NCBI GenBank assembly: GCA_947455215.1
Contig: CANGNA010000012.1
Coordinates: 17,303-81,302 of the forward strand
Length of the DNA: 64,000 nt
Origin: Chitinophagaceae bacterium
GTDB lineage: Bacteria > Bacteroidota > Bacteroidia > Chitinophagales > Chitinophagaceae
Direction: 5' to 3'
A program made the translations under genes and the position numbers. Within the stretch, counting starts at the first letter, position 1; each line of letters begins with the position of its first letter. Positions 18,463 to 26,835 of this stretch are shown here, in pieces. Under the pieces are notes generated by a model. The model saw only the letters and a list, made by a program, of their open reading frames with translations, was not told the DNA's origin and made no database searches.

Positions 18463-20178
18463 ATGATGAGTATGCCATCAAAAAAACATCAGTCGTCAAT
18501 TGAAGCCAATTCGGCCTTCATGATGAAAATGGAAGAGTTAGTAAAGGAAATTGTGATACAGAACAACATTCCTTACTACAGGATAGAGTCGAGGATGGAG
18601 CACCAGCACAGCGCTTCGGGCGAGAATATCTACATGCCCGTTATTCGTGTAGTTACTTATTTCGAAGATTCGGTTAGTAAGATATCTGAGGTCGTTTCAG
18701 CCGAATTTGACGTTCAGAACGAACGCTCTAAGGATAAGAAAAAAGTGCGCATGGATAGCTTTTCTTATAAGCACGTTCAGCTTTCCGCCGCACTTAAGCC
18801 GGCAAGGCAGGAATTAATAGAATATCGCCGCTCTGGTAGCAAGCGTTTCGAGATACATGTTTGTTCTATGCTCCAGGATGCCTGGGCAGGTATAGAAAAG
18901 GAGCTCGGTTACGATAACGCTACGTTCCCCGACGATATGAAGCGCGACTTCTATCGCGTAGGGGCCCTGCTGGAAATGGCCGATCTCGAGTTCCTCAAGA
19001 TACGCAGTCAGCTTAACGCTAAATATGGTTGGGTAGAGCCAGCACAAAACGAAGAGTCATTTATAGAGGAAACACCTCAGCAGGCTCCGGTTATGCAGGC
19101 TCCGGTACAGCCGCAACCGGCACCTATGGCTCCGGTTAGCGAAGTGCCGCTGCAAACAGCACAGTTTGTGCCGCAGCCCGCTCCGATACCACAGCAGGTA
19201 GCCCCTGTAGCGGAAATACCGCAACCCGCTCCTGTAGCCCAGATGCCGGTACCTGAAGTAGCGCCTGTTATGCAGGCTCCTGTGCCACAGCCGGCTCCCG
19301 TAGTAGCTATTCCTGTAGTGCAGGCTCCTATGCCGCAGCCCGTTCCGGTAGTAGAAATGCCACAGCCTGCGCCTGTTGCTCCGGCTCCTCCACAGCCTGT
19401 TATGCAGCCTGTAGCGCCGGTGTACAATACTAACGAATATGTACCGCAGCCTGTTGCGCAGCAGATACCACAAGTGCAGATACCACAAGTGCAAATGCCG
19501 GCACCACAGCCGGTACCACAAGTGGCGTATGTGCCCGTGCCGGAGCCTGTAGCGCAATACATACCGCAGCCGGCACCACAGCCTGCGCCTGCCTCGATAC
19601 CCCAACCCGTAGCGCAGCCTGTGCAGCAGCCTGTGCAAAATGCAGCGCCGGCCCAGCCAATGCCGCAGGAAGTAGATGATGTTCCTTTCTACAATCGCGA
19701 GCCGGAACCCGCTCCCGCACCGGTAAACGATGAGAACTCGCAGATGACCGATGCTACCCTTAAGCAGTACATCGCATCAAGCAAGGTCATTAAAGAGATA
19801 GACAGCGAGATCGCCCGCCGTGCAGGTGCTACGCTCAATGGCGATATAGATGTAGAAGGCGATGTGGAAAGGCTGAAATACCTGAAAGTATATTCATTGA
19901 AACAACTGCACGAGCGTGTGGTGGATAATAAAAATGACATCATCGCATTCGCGGAAAAATGGATAGGTAAAGACAATGGCGGCTCATTCGATTCCGGCAT
20001 ATGCCTTTTCTATCTCGAATACCTGCTTGTGGGTAAGAAGAACGACCCTGCCTTTGCGGTAGAGTATGTGCTCAAGTTCATCTCCGATAACGATTACAGC
20101 GCGCGCTTCATCATCCCTACTTACAATTCAATAAGCAAAAATGATAAGCCGATAGCTTCTCATCTTACGCTGAAATAG
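18463..20178 (+). CDS. Degenerate RelA/SpoT-like domain with Pro/Gln-rich tether
   Basis: 571 residues in three parts. Residues 20-185 align by eye with COG2357-type RelA/SpoT synthetases: NNIPYYRIESRM, VIRVVTYFEDSVSKI, DSFSYKHVQL, FEIHVCSMLQDAWAGIE and FYRVGALLEMADLEFLKIR match conserved stretches in order. However, the ATP-binding Lys/Arg segment after ESRM is missing, the metal-binding Asp and Gly of DxxGxR are replaced (YMPVIR), and the EIQxRT..QHAWA.xEH motif reads EIHVCS..QDAWA.IEK. It should not make (p)ppGpp. Residues about 195-415 are a Pro/Gln/Ala/Val-rich low-complexity tether. Residues about 420-571 form an unrecognised globular domain. Start ATG at 18463 (others in frame at 18466 and 18472). 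A regulator or nucleotide sensor is one possibility; function unknown. Confidence 0.8.
   Translation: MMSMPSKKHQSSIEANSAFMMKMEELVKEIVIQNNIPYYRIESRMEHQHSASGENIYMPVIRVVTYFEDSVSKISEVVSAEFDVQNERSKDKKKVRMDSFSYKHVQLSAALKPARQELIEYRRSGSKRFEIHVCSMLQDAWAGIEKELGYDNATFPDDMKRDFYRVGALLEMADLEFLKIRSQLNAKYGWVEPAQNEESFIEETPQQAPVMQAPVQPQPAPMAPVSEVPLQTAQFVPQPAPIPQQVAPVAEIPQPAPVAQMPVPEVAPVMQAPVPQPAPVVAIPVVQAPMPQPVPVVEMPQPAPVAPAPPQPVMQPVAPVYNTNEYVPQPVAQQIPQVQIPQVQMPAPQPVPQVAYVPVPEPVAQYIPQPAPQPAPASIPQPVAQPVQQPVQNAAPAQPMPQEVDDVPFYNREPEPAPAPVNDENSQMTDATLKQYIASSKVIKEIDSEIARRAGATLNGDIDVEGDVERLKYLKVYSLKQLHERVVDNKNDIIAFAEKWIGKDNGGSFDSGICLFYLEYLLVGKKNDPAFAVEYVLKFISDNDYSARFIIPTYNSISKNDKPIASHLTLK
19075..19670 (+). repeat. 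Low-complexity Pro/Gln/Ala coding repeat
   Basis: About 600 bases inside the RelA/SpoT-like gene are built of variants of CAGCCTGCTCCTGTA, encoding QPAPV-like units. The skewed composition opens long frames on the other strand, which are artefacts. Confidence 0.85.
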
Positions 20179-20198
20179 TTGTAACAAAATTGATAGTT

Positions 20199-20228
20199 AA
20201 GAGCTCCCCGAAAAGGGAGCTCTTTTTG
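20199..20228 (+). terminator. Rho-independent terminator
   Basis: AAGAGCTCCC / GGGAGCTCTT, a 10-bp stem with a CGAAAA loop followed by a T-run, 20 bases after the stop of the RelA/SpoT-like gene. Confidence 0.85.
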
Positions 20229-20515
20229 TTTGCAGCGAGTCCGCGCATGGTAGCAAGGCGGTCTGTCCGCAGGTTGTTTTATATCACGATCTATTTGGGA
20301 CGGATCGCTGGCCAAAATGTTCAGGAGTAGCGATTTTGCAATGGTTTTGTTGGGATATATTGTCCACACGGTCCATGAATTGCACAAGTTTTGCACTAAT
20401 TCCGTAACTGTGAAACAATTTTTTTTAAAAAGGTTGCACTTTACAGAAAATAATCAGTATCATTGTACAGTTTTTTATATCAGAACACAACCATATTCAA
20501 ATTAAATTGCCATTT
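20229..20515. other. Intergenic region, nothing identified
   Basis: About 290 bases upstream of the Por-tailed protein gene. It contains AT-rich runs consistent with a promoter (around 20400-20480) but no element that I can name. Confidence 0.4.
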
Positions 20516-21823
20516 ATGAAAAGATTGAAGCTACTCTTCACACTTGCAATACCTGTACTTCTGATGCATGATGCACAGGCTCAAACGTCATCCAGGCTCA
20601 TCGCAGCAGCGAACTGGTATAACAATGGTGCTATCTTCAAGCCTCTCGACAGCACTGCATACACGTACACCAACCCTAGGGGTGGTGATCTGATGCACAC
20701 ATTGAAGTACAATACAGCAACTAACTGGCAGGTAATGACTGGTGACACTGTGTACTCCAACAACACTACTGCTTATCAGCAGTTTGACGCGAGCAACAAT
20801 ATCATCAGCCAGACAAATACAGTATGGAACAGTGTTACCTCAATGTGGGATAACACAACTAAAACATTGTATTTTTATGACGCTACAAACCGCGTAGATA
20901 CTATGGTATCTCAGGTATGGGGTGGCTCTAACTGGGTAAACGTTTCAAGGGACGTATACACTTATACAGCAGGTACAGCTTCTCATCTGTTCTCTATTCA
21001 GCACCAGCTGTGGAACAGCGCTACTTCTGGCTTCGATGCTAACACGCAGAAGACTTTCTACTACAACGTAGGCGGTAACCTGATCCAGGAAATTGGCCAG
21101 GTGTACAACACCACTACAAGCACTTATAACTACACAGATAAGTACGACTATACGTATACTACAGGTAACATGCCTGCTACTACTACTTACAGCGTATGGA
21201 CAGGTGGCGGATGGGTTGCCAGCAACATGTATACTTATACATACGATGCCAGCAACAACCGTACTTCTGAAATGTATCAGACTTACAACGCTACATCTAT
21301 GGGTTGGGATAACGTTACCGTGGAAAACTACAGCAGTTTCGTAAGCGGTAACCCTCAGCTGGAGATCGATCAGCGTTGGGATACTGCAGCTGGTGGTTCA
21401 TGGGTTAACAACCTCGAAAGGACTTACGCTTACAACTCTTACAATCAGCTCACAAACTCTGTTGACGAGTCTTGGAACATTGCTGGTTTCTGGGAGCACG
21501 CTAACGGCGACCGCGCTGCTAACTACTACTACGAAACATACACTACTTCTGGTGTAAACAACGTAGCTGCTAACGGCGAAGTAAGCATCTTCCCAATTCC
21601 TGCTCAGAACACGCTGAACATCAAGCTGAACTGGAACGAAGCTCAGGCTTTCACAGTGGCTATCTATGATATGAACGGCGCTGTTGTTCGTATGTGGAGT
21701 GTTCCTGCAACTGCTCAGTACACTACTGGTATCTCTACTGCAAACTTTGCTTCTGGCAACTATGTAGTGAAGATCGCAGGTACTAACGGTCAGATAGTTA
21801 AACAAGTAGTGGTAGCTCACTAA
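20516..21823 (+). CDS. Secreted repetitive protein with type A T9SS tail
   Basis: 435 residues. A signal peptide ends at about residue 22 (LLMHDAQAQ) when the ATG at 20516 is used. The middle (residues 60-340) is built of repeats of about 38-45 residues with the pattern W-N-S-x-T-S-x-x-D-N...Y-x-Y-D-x-x-N-R, rich in Thr, Asn, Tyr and Trp. This pattern resembles the YD/RHS-like or LRP-type repeats common in Bacteroidota secreted proteins. The last 75 residues are a Por sorting domain (IFPIPAQNTLNIKLN, VAIYDMNGAVVRMWSV, FASGNYVVKIAG, IVKQVVVAH). Codon use is strongly biased to C-ending Asn and Tyr codons, as in highly expressed genes. A strong terminator follows. The role is unknown; abundant extracellular protein is an inference. 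Confidence 0.85.
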   Translation: MKRLKLLFTLAIPVLLMHDAQAQTSSRLIAAANWYNNGAIFKPLDSTAYTYTNPRGGDLMHTLKYNTATNWQVMTGDTVYSNNTTAYQQFDASNNIISQTNTVWNSVTSMWDNTTKTLYFYDATNRVDTMVSQVWGGSNWVNVSRDVYTYTAGTASHLFSIQHQLWNSATSGFDANTQKTFYYNVGGNLIQEIGQVYNTTTSTYNYTDKYDYTYTTGNMPATTTYSVWTGGGWVASNMYTYTYDASNNRTSEMYQTYNATSMGWDNVTVENYSSFVSGNPQLEIDQRWDTAAGGSWVNNLERTYAYNSYNQLTNSVDESWNIAGFWEHANGDRAANYYYETYTTSGVNNVAANGEVSIFPIPAQNTLNIKLNWNEAQAFTVAIYDMNGAVVRMWSVPATAQYTTGISTANFASGNYVVKIAGTNGQIVKQVVVAH

Positions 21824-21845
21824 TCTTAAATAGTTTTAAATAAAC

Positions 21846-21875
21846 AAAAGCTTCCGGGAGACCGGAAGCTTTTTT
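21846..21875 (+). terminator. Rho-independent terminator
   Basis: A 12-bp perfect stem AAAAGCTTCCGG / CCGGAAGCTTTT with a GAGA tetraloop, continuing into a T-run, 22 bases after the stop of the Por-tailed gene. Confidence 0.92.
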
Positions 21876-22278
21876 GTTTTAGGTGTGTCTGCTCTGAAAT
21901 CGCGACACCCCAAAAAATATGGTATGGAACTGAAGACTTTTGCTAGCCATAGCGCGCTAATATCACTTCCCTTTTGATCTGCCACTAAAGATATTGCGGC
22001 ACGCTGTAGGGCAAAGTCCTTTAGTTAACAAAACTACGGTCTGAAAGACCGAAAGATAATAGCCCGGGATGCAGTCCCGGGTGAGATTAAAGAAGTTGGA
22101 CCAAGCTCCGCGTTTGCCGTAGCATTTTGCTACGGCAGGTCTGGTAGCCGGATTCTGTCCGGCGAAAAAAGGAAAGGCAAGGAACACCTGGGCAATCCTT
22201 TGATCAAAAACACGGTTCAGACAAACAAAAAGGGCCAGCCACGGCCAACCCATATTAACTCTTTAACCTTTTAACCCT
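21876..22278. other. Gene-free stretch with repeats
   Basis: About 400 bases between convergent genes. It holds one double-hairpin repeat (22036-22082), a short GCTACGG-type inverted repeat near 22117-22137, and a TTAACnCTTT tandem at the right end. A minus-strand frame here has no coding character. Confidence 0.6.
22036..22082 (+). repeat. Double-hairpin repeat, GGTCTGAAAGACC subfamily, solo copy
   Basis: Hairpin 1 GGTCT-GAA-AGACC, linker GAAAGATAATAG, hairpin 2 CCCGGGA-TGCAG-TCCCGGG. The same unit is tandemly repeated at 38871-39081. The 28.6 kb and 30.6-31.1 kb copies have the same layout with different stems. Confidence 0.88.
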
Positions 22279-22292
22279 TTAACTCTTCAACC
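22256..22292. repeat. Degenerate TTAACnCTTT tandem
   Basis: Four to five near-copies of a TTAACCCTT-like unit of 9-10 bases span the 3' end of the threonine aldolase gene. A similar AGTTTAAAGGG tandem in the other orientation lies at 38781-38829. Confidence 0.55.
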
Positions 22293-23304
22293 TCCCGATC
22301 GCCTCGCCAAACTTTATAATATCATTTTCCGTAGTATCCCAGCTGCACATCAGTCTTACCTCATGGGTGCTATCCTTCCATACATAGAACGGGAAATGCT
22401 CCTGCAGTGGCTCATACCAATGCCTGGGTATCTCGGCAAATATTGCATTGGCGTGTGTGGGCTTGGTTATCTTCACTTCAGGATACTGAGTAAGGGTAGT
22501 ACGCAGTAGTTGCGCCATTTTATTTGCATGGCTGGCCGTGGTGCGCCATAGTTCATCTTTCAGCATAGTTTCGAACTGCGCAGCAATAAAGCGCGTTTTA
22601 GAGGCCAGTTGCATCACCTGCTTGTGCTTGTAGGCTATATGCTTGTTCAGGTCTTTATTAAAAACTAGCACAGCCTCGCCATACATCATGCCTGCCTTCG
22701 TGCCCCCCAGCGATAATATATCCACGCCGCAAGCGCTGCTGATGTCCTTCAGCCCGCAATTGCTGGCAGCCGTAGCATTAAAAAAGCGCGATCCGTCCAT
22801 GTGCAGGTATAAACCATTTTCATGCGCCAGGTCGGCTATGGCTTTTATCTCTTCGGGGGTGTAGATAGTACCATATTCAGTGCTTTGCGTTATCGATATC
22901 AGCGCTGTTTGTGCATAGTGTATATCGCCCTTGCGGATCAGTCTTTCCCTTATTACTTCCGGTGTTATTTTCCCTTCCTCATTGGCCGGCAGCGCAAAGA
23001 AACGGCAGCCCGTAAATGTTTCCGGTGCCGACGATTCATCGCAGTAGATATGCGATGTGTCTGCACAAAGTATAGCGTTGTAAGATTGTGTTGCGCTGCT
23101 GATGCTCAGCACATTAGCGCCCGTGCCGTTGAATACGAAATAAGCCCACAGTTCACAGCCAAATACCTCACGCAGCAGCGCAGTGGTCCGCTCGGTTATT
23201 TTGTCAGCTCCGTAAGAGCGGGCATGGTCTGTATTGGCAGCATGCAGCGCCGCCATCACCTGGGGCAGCACGCCTGCATAGTTATCACTCGCAAAGCTTT
23301 TCAT
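22279..23304 (-). CDS. Low-specificity threonine aldolase (beta-eliminating lyase family)
   Basis: 341 residues, a typical length. PLP-dependent fold type I enzyme that splits L-threonine or L-allo-threonine to glycine and acetaldehyde in the cytosol. The PLP lysine is K203 in SLGGTKAGMMYG, the pyridine-binding Asp is D170 in LHMDGSRFFNA, and the early SFASDNYAG matches the family start. The C-terminus runs into a short TTAAC-type repeat. It stands alone, divergent from the secreted protein at 23368, with 63 bases between the starts. Confidence 0.9.
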   Translation of the reverse strand: MKSFASDNYAGVLPQVMAALHAANTDHARSYGADKITERTTALLREVFGCELWAYFVFNGTGANVLSISSATQSYNAILCADTSHIYCDESSAPETFTGCRFFALPANEEGKITPEVIRERLIRKGDIHYAQTALISITQSTEYGTIYTPEEIKAIADLAHENGLYLHMDGSRFFNATAASNCGLKDISSACGVDILSLGGTKAGMMYGEAVLVFNKDLNKHIAYKHKQVMQLASKTRFIAAQFETMLKDELWRTTASHANKMAQLLRTTLTQYPEVKITKPTHANAIFAEIPRHWYEPLQEHFPFYVWKDSTHEVRLMCSWDTTENDIIKFGEAIGRLKS

Positions 23305-23367
23305 TAACAGATATTTTAGCGTTAAAATTAAGCCTTTTGCGTACTTTAGACACAGGAAATGATACAG

Positions 23368-23892
23368 ATGAAAAGGTTATCGTTTTTTTTGTTCTTATTT
23401 CTTCTGCCGGTAATGACACCGGCCCAGCACCCGCAGAAAATGCGCAACCTGTGGACCACGCCGCAGGTGCACGTATTTTTTGGTGAATACAGGGTATCGT
23501 TCGCCATCCGCGATATTAATAAAACACTCGCATTGCTCCGCCAGAACGGAGATAGCCTGCATGCGGCCAACTGTGGTTTAGACACCAATGGCAATTACTC
23601 TTACGAACTGTATCCCGGTGAACACACCCAATACAGGAGCGCTACCGAACCACTGCTGCAGAATGTGGTGGGCTGTTACCTGCTTACCGCAGGCATGGCA
23701 CAGGTAGAATGCAAAAAGAACAAACGGAAAATAAAACAGCTGAAAGAAGTACTTGTCGATATGAAATACACCTCCCTTGGGGGCGATTCCGTCTTCGTAG
23801 ATTTCTTCGATCCAGAGACCAACAAAATGCTGTTCTCCGGCCAGATGCCCCTAATATTGTACAAAGCAGATATCGGCATCGACGACTGGTAG
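23368..23892 (+). CDS. Secreted hypothetical protein
   Basis: 174 residues that I do not recognise. The first 20 residues (MKRLSFFLFLFLLPVMTPAQ) form a signal peptide, so the product should be periplasmic or outer-membrane associated; an in-frame ATG at 23359 adds three residues. The mature part has a FFGEYRVSFAI segment, mixed beta-type composition and three or four Cys, with a Lys-rich patch (ECKKNKRKIKQLKEV) in the middle. No membrane helix or sorting tail follows. A dispersed repeat separates it from the DUF72 gene. Confidence 0.7.
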   Translation: MKRLSFFLFLFLLPVMTPAQHPQKMRNLWTTPQVHVFFGEYRVSFAIRDINKTLALLRQNGDSLHAANCGLDTNGNYSYELYPGEHTQYRSATEPLLQNVVGCYLLTAGMAQVECKKNKRKIKQLKEVLVDMKYTSLGGDSVFVDFFDPETNKMLFSGQMPLILYKADIGIDDW

Positions 23893-23914
23893 ACGCGGCA
23901 ATCTAACAGGCCAT

Positions 23915-23950
23915 CCCCCTCTCCTTTGGAGAGGGCCGGGGTGAGGCTTA
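23915..23950 (+). repeat. Dispersed hairpin repeat (CTCTCC...GGAGAG type), copy 2
   Basis: CCCTCTCC / GGAGAGGG hairpin and the tail CGGGGTGAGGCTTA, matching 8903-8940 and 51233-51270. It lies between two co-oriented genes, right before the DUF72 gene. Confidence 0.85.
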
Positions 23951-23970
23951 AAAAACAAAAACAACAAACC

Positions 23971-24879
23971 ATGGAATTCGGAAAAGTAGACGACGCTACA
24001 CTGGAACAGATAGACTTCACGCTGCCCGCAGACCCGGCGGCCAACAAGAAGATACTGGCCAAAGGCAAGGGCAAAACAAAATTCTACATCGGCTGCGCCA
24101 AGTGGGGCCGTAAAGACTGGATAGGGAAGTTATACCCTAAAGGCACAAAAGAAAAAGACTTCCTGGCGCAGTATGCCACCCAGTTCAACAGTATAGAGTT
24201 TAATGGCTTTTTCTATAGTTCGCATTCGCGCGAGCAGGTAGAGAAATGGGTAAGTATGGTACCTAAGGATTTTATCTTCTGTCCTAAGTTTACACAGTCC
24301 ATCACCCACCTGCGCAGGCTTAAAAACGCACAGGCCGAGACCGACAACTTCATCAACATTGTAGAAGCCTTCGGAAAGCATCTCGGCCCGCTATTCCTGA
24401 TGCCGCACCCGCAAATGAACCTCGACAAACGCGAGACCATCGAAGAGTTCATCACCAGTCTGCCCAAGGATCTTGATCTGTTCCTGGAACTGCGCCATGA
24501 GGCCTGGTACACCGACAAAAGCGGTTACGACAAACAGTTGTACGACTTTATGGCAAAGCAAAAGAGGGGACTGGTAATAACCGATGCCGCTGGTCGCCGC
24601 GATTGCGTGCATATGCACCTCTCCACCCCCAAATGCTTCATCCGCTTTGTAGGCAACGCCCTGCACAAAACAGACTATACCCGCATAGACGAGTGGGTGC
24701 AGCGCATCAAACAATGGATGGACGAAGGCCTGGAAACCTGCTACTTCTTTATGCACCAGCACGAAGAACTCCACTCCCCCGAACTCATCGCTTACTTCAT
24801 CAAAGAACTCAACAAGCACGCCGGTACCACCATCCCACTACCTAAGTTGTATAACGAAGGAGAAGGTTCTTTATTTTAA
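23971..24879 (+). CDS. DUF72 (YecE-like) family protein
   Basis: 302 residues from the ATG at 23971; a longer frame opening with a TTG at 23926 would begin inside a dispersed repeat and is rejected. The TIM-barrel-like DUF72 signature is clear: FYIGCAKWGRKDWIGKLYP, EKDFLAQYATQFNSIEFNGFFY, FIFCPKFTQSITHLRRL, FLMPHPQMNL, FLELRHEAWY and CYFFMHQHEE. The biochemical role of the family is not settled. This copy carries an extra 30 residues before the canonical start. A separate promoter is not obvious. Confidence 0.9.
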   Translation: MEFGKVDDATLEQIDFTLPADPAANKKILAKGKGKTKFYIGCAKWGRKDWIGKLYPKGTKEKDFLAQYATQFNSIEFNGFFYSSHSREQVEKWVSMVPKDFIFCPKFTQSITHLRRLKNAQAETDNFINIVEAFGKHLGPLFLMPHPQMNLDKRETIEEFITSLPKDLDLFLELRHEAWYTDKSGYDKQLYDFMAKQKRGLVITDAAGRRDCVHMHLSTPKCFIRFVGNALHKTDYTRIDEWVQRIKQWMDEGLETCYFFMHQHEELHSPELIAYFIKELNKHAGTTIPLPKLYNEGEGSLF

Positions 24880-25015
24880 AAGTTGAGTAGTCGCAAAGAC
24901 ACCTACGGAGTGTCACACTGAGTAAACAATTAGCTGCGCTCAAGAACTTTGCAAATGACACAGGGTCTCTGCGAGCCTGCCTGCCGACAGGCAGGGAACG
25001 AAGCCATCTCACGTC

Positions 25016-25035
25016 GGGACGTATTCGTTTTCGGC
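25016..25035 (+). repeat. GGGACGTATTCGTTTT tag, copy 1
   Basis: First of nine same-orientation copies. It lies about 20 bases 3' of the CCTGCCTG / CAGGCAGG hairpin. Confidence 0.85.
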
Positions 25036-25142
25036 AAATCCCCTCTTTGCCAAGCCTTGTGCGTTGGCCCAAAGAGGGGACGATATTTGACCATTCTCGG
25101 ATTAGCCGAGATTGGTCAAATGTAGGGGGTGATTGCTGTGTC

Positions 25143-25162
25143 GGGACGTATTCGTTTTAGGA
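25143..25162 (+). repeat. GGGACGTATTCGTTTT tag, copy 2
   Basis: Variant ending in AGGA instead of CGGA, about 22 bases 3' of the ATTTGACCA / TGGTCAAAT hairpin. Confidence 0.85.
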
Positions 25163-25198
25163 TGTTGGAACGATAACTGCGGGAATTGATCCAGACGA

Positions 25199-25630
25199 TC
25201 ATTTCAACAACCCCTTCATATCCACAACCAGCTTCCTGCACCTTATGCTGGTTACCTTTATCGTAGAAATGCTATCGGCGCTGCAAAACCAGAACTGACC
25301 AATGCTATCAACAGGCAATATAGTTGTATGCACGGGGTAAATGATTTTGACACTAACAAGTTTGTTCTCCAGCATATTGCATAATGGTGTAACAACACGC
25401 CCATATATCATAGAGTCATTAAGTCGGGTCAGCAGAAGAGAAGCCTGTTCCTCAACAATACAACCATCCCTCCGAAATAATGCGTAGTCTGGCACCCTGT
25501 TTACAATATGCCTGTTATGTTTATGACCGTTATAGAAAAAGTCTGATAGCTTATAAGGATAATCACTTCGTGCACTTCTGCATGATAGCGCGGAAAGAAG
25601 AAATATAAATAACCATAACTTACCCATCAA
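25199..25630 (-). CDS. Small lipoprotein, unknown
   Basis: 143 residues. The N-terminus MMGKLWLFIFLLSALSCRSA is a lipoprotein signal with the Cys at residue 17 of LSALSC, so the mature protein should be lipid-anchored. The C-terminal half (PVDSIGQFWFCSADSISTIKVTSI...KLVVDM) looks like the end of a carboxypeptidase-regulatory-like beta-sandwich domain, which in Bacteroidota often begins with a PV.G.......TD..G.F pattern. No named function is supported. It is isolated between repeat-rich segments. Confidence 0.65.
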   Translation of the reverse strand: MMGKLWLFIFLLSALSCRSARSDYPYKLSDFFYNGHKHNRHIVNRVPDYALFRRDGCIVEEQASLLLTRLNDSMIYGRVVTPLCNMLENKLVSVKIIYPVHTTILPVDSIGQFWFCSADSISTIKVTSIRCRKLVVDMKGLLK

Positions 25631-25686
25631 AAGAATAACGGAAAGCGGTCATCAAATATTTCAACCTAATTCAAAAAAGGAAGATC

Positions 25687-25755
25687 CGTAACTGTCGCGA
25701 GAGTTCAGCGCTCTCGTGACCACACAAATAAGCGAATCTCCTGATTCGCCGAACA
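25687..25755. repeat. Paired-hairpin repeat (CGCGAGAG / AGCGAATC type), copy 1
   Basis: Hairpin CGCGAGAG...CTCTCGTG followed about 20 bases on by AGCGAATC...GATTCGCC. A second copy of the same order and spacing is at 34405-34478. There, the first hairpin has an additional GCAGC in its loop. Confidence 0.8.
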
Positions 25756-25797
25756 AAATACTAATAGATCCTATTAATAACAGCTACAAAACAAAGC

Positions 25798-25841
25798 AAT
25801 CCTGTAAATCCTTAAATCCTGACCATCCTGATTCAGACAAA
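25798..25841. repeat. ATCCT-unit repeat ending in GATTCAGACAA, copy 1
   Basis: Four spaced ATCCT units followed by GATTCAGACAAAC. The sister copy at 34711-34754 has ATTCT in all four positions. It abuts the 3' end of holA. Confidence 0.75.
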
Positions 25842-26834
25842 CTAATTCAGCAGTTGCCCCACCAGCTCCTTCAGCAACTCCCTGTCATCAGCCGTGCTTT
25901 TAATACCCACGGCCATAGTGCTGTACTTGCCTAAGAGCATCAGCGCGCGCTCGGTGCGCGGGCGTGGCCACTGCTGTAGGGCGGCCATTGTTTCCTTCAG
26001 CTTCCAGTAGCCAAGGGCAGCGGCTATCTCCTTATCGCTCTTACCCTGCACAAAGCTGGCCTGGTACAGCTTGCTGAAGTGACTGTAAAAACTGCCTATC
26101 AGCAGCGGCATAGGTGCCGCCTTGGGGCTGCTGATAAAGTAATGCAGCATACGGAACATTTTATCACGGTCATTGCCCGTAATAGCCTCTGGAAATTCGA
26201 AAATGTTATACTCCCTGCTGATGCCGATGTACTTCTGTATCATGGCCGCCGTAAGCTCCTTCTCGTCCGGCACATTGATGCGCACCTTCTGTATCTCGTT
26301 CACTACCTTCTGCAGGTCATTACCTAAAAAGGTAGCCAGTATCTGTGCCTCACGCTCGGGTATGGTAAAGCCTATGTGTTTACCATAGTCCATTATCCAG
26401 CCTGGCATGGCAGTGTCTTTTATCTTCTCGCTGTTAAAGTAAAAGCCTTTTTCCTTGGCCAGCTTCACGGCCTTGGTCTTGCTATCAGCCTTCTTAAAAC
26501 GGTATTCTATCAGCAGTATAGTAGTGGGCGAGGGTTTCTCAAAATAGCCGGCCAGCTCGGTAAACTCCTTTAGTTGCCCTGCTTCTTTTAATATCACCAC
26601 CTGCTTTTCCGCAAACATCGGGAAGCGGCGGCAGGCATTTACTACATCGGCCCAGGTCACATCCTTGCCATATAGTGTTATCAGGTTAAAGTCGCGCTCG
26701 TGCGGCGGTAGTATATTTTCAAAGTGTGTGCTCAGTTCATCTATATAATAGGGTTCCTCACCGTCTACCAGGTACACGGGTGCGTATTGCTTCAGCTGCA
26801 GCGATTGCAGTATTTTGGTGTATTCAGCATTCAT
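25842..26834 (-). CDS. holA: DNA polymerase III subunit delta
   Basis: 330 residues, normal for HolA. The delta subunit of the clamp loader opens the beta clamp during loading onto DNA. The start NAEYTKILQSLQLKQYAPVYLVDGEEPYYIDELS matches the family (the VYLxxGEEPYLI motif), followed by a AAA+-like fold, the central FLGNDLQKVVNEIQKV and a C-terminal helical domain with FSKLYQA and LLMLGKYS. It lies directly downstream of the PolB-like exonuclease gene with one base between the coding regions, so they are probably co-transcribed. Confidence 0.93.
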   Translation of the reverse strand: MNAEYTKILQSLQLKQYAPVYLVDGEEPYYIDELSTHFENILPPHERDFNLITLYGKDVTWADVVNACRRFPMFAEKQVVILKEAGQLKEFTELAGYFEKPSPTTILLIEYRFKKADSKTKAVKLAKEKGFYFNSEKIKDTAMPGWIMDYGKHIGFTIPEREAQILATFLGNDLQKVVNEIQKVRINVPDEKELTAAMIQKYIGISREYNIFEFPEAITGNDRDKMFRMLHYFISSPKAAPMPLLIGSFYSHFSKLYQASFVQGKSDKEIAAALGYWKLKETMAALQQWPRPRTERALMLLGKYSTMAVGIKSTADDRELLKELVGQLLN

Positions 26835-26835
26835 A

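Larger units (their letters stand above)
24880..25198. repeat. Gene-free repeat cluster with two long hairpins
   Basis: About 320 bases without a gene. It contains a CCTGCCTG / CAGGCAGG hairpin near 24978-24997 followed by GGAACGAAGCCATCTC (a variant recurs at 36220-36236), two copies of the GGGACGTATTCGTTTT tag (25016 and 25143), and between them two long imperfect hairpins: CCCCTCTTTG / CAAAGAGGGG (about 25039-25079) and ATTTGACCA / TGGTCAAAT (25084-25120). Confidence 0.75.

Noticed and set aside
19057..19720. Long minus-strand frames rich in Arg/Tyr, Gly/Thr or Ala
   Set aside because: They mirror the Pro/Gln-rich coding repeat of the plus-strand gene.
21963..22253. 96-codon minus-strand frame downstream of threonine aldolase
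   Set aside because: It crosses a double-hairpin repeat and has no coding character.
23926..23970. TTG-initiated extension of the DUF72 gene
   Set aside because: The extra 15 codons come from a dispersed hairpin repeat; the ATG at 23971 is better.
24842..25072. Minus-strand frame over the 24.9-25.1 kb repeats
   Set aside because: Consists of repeat and tag sequence read as protein.
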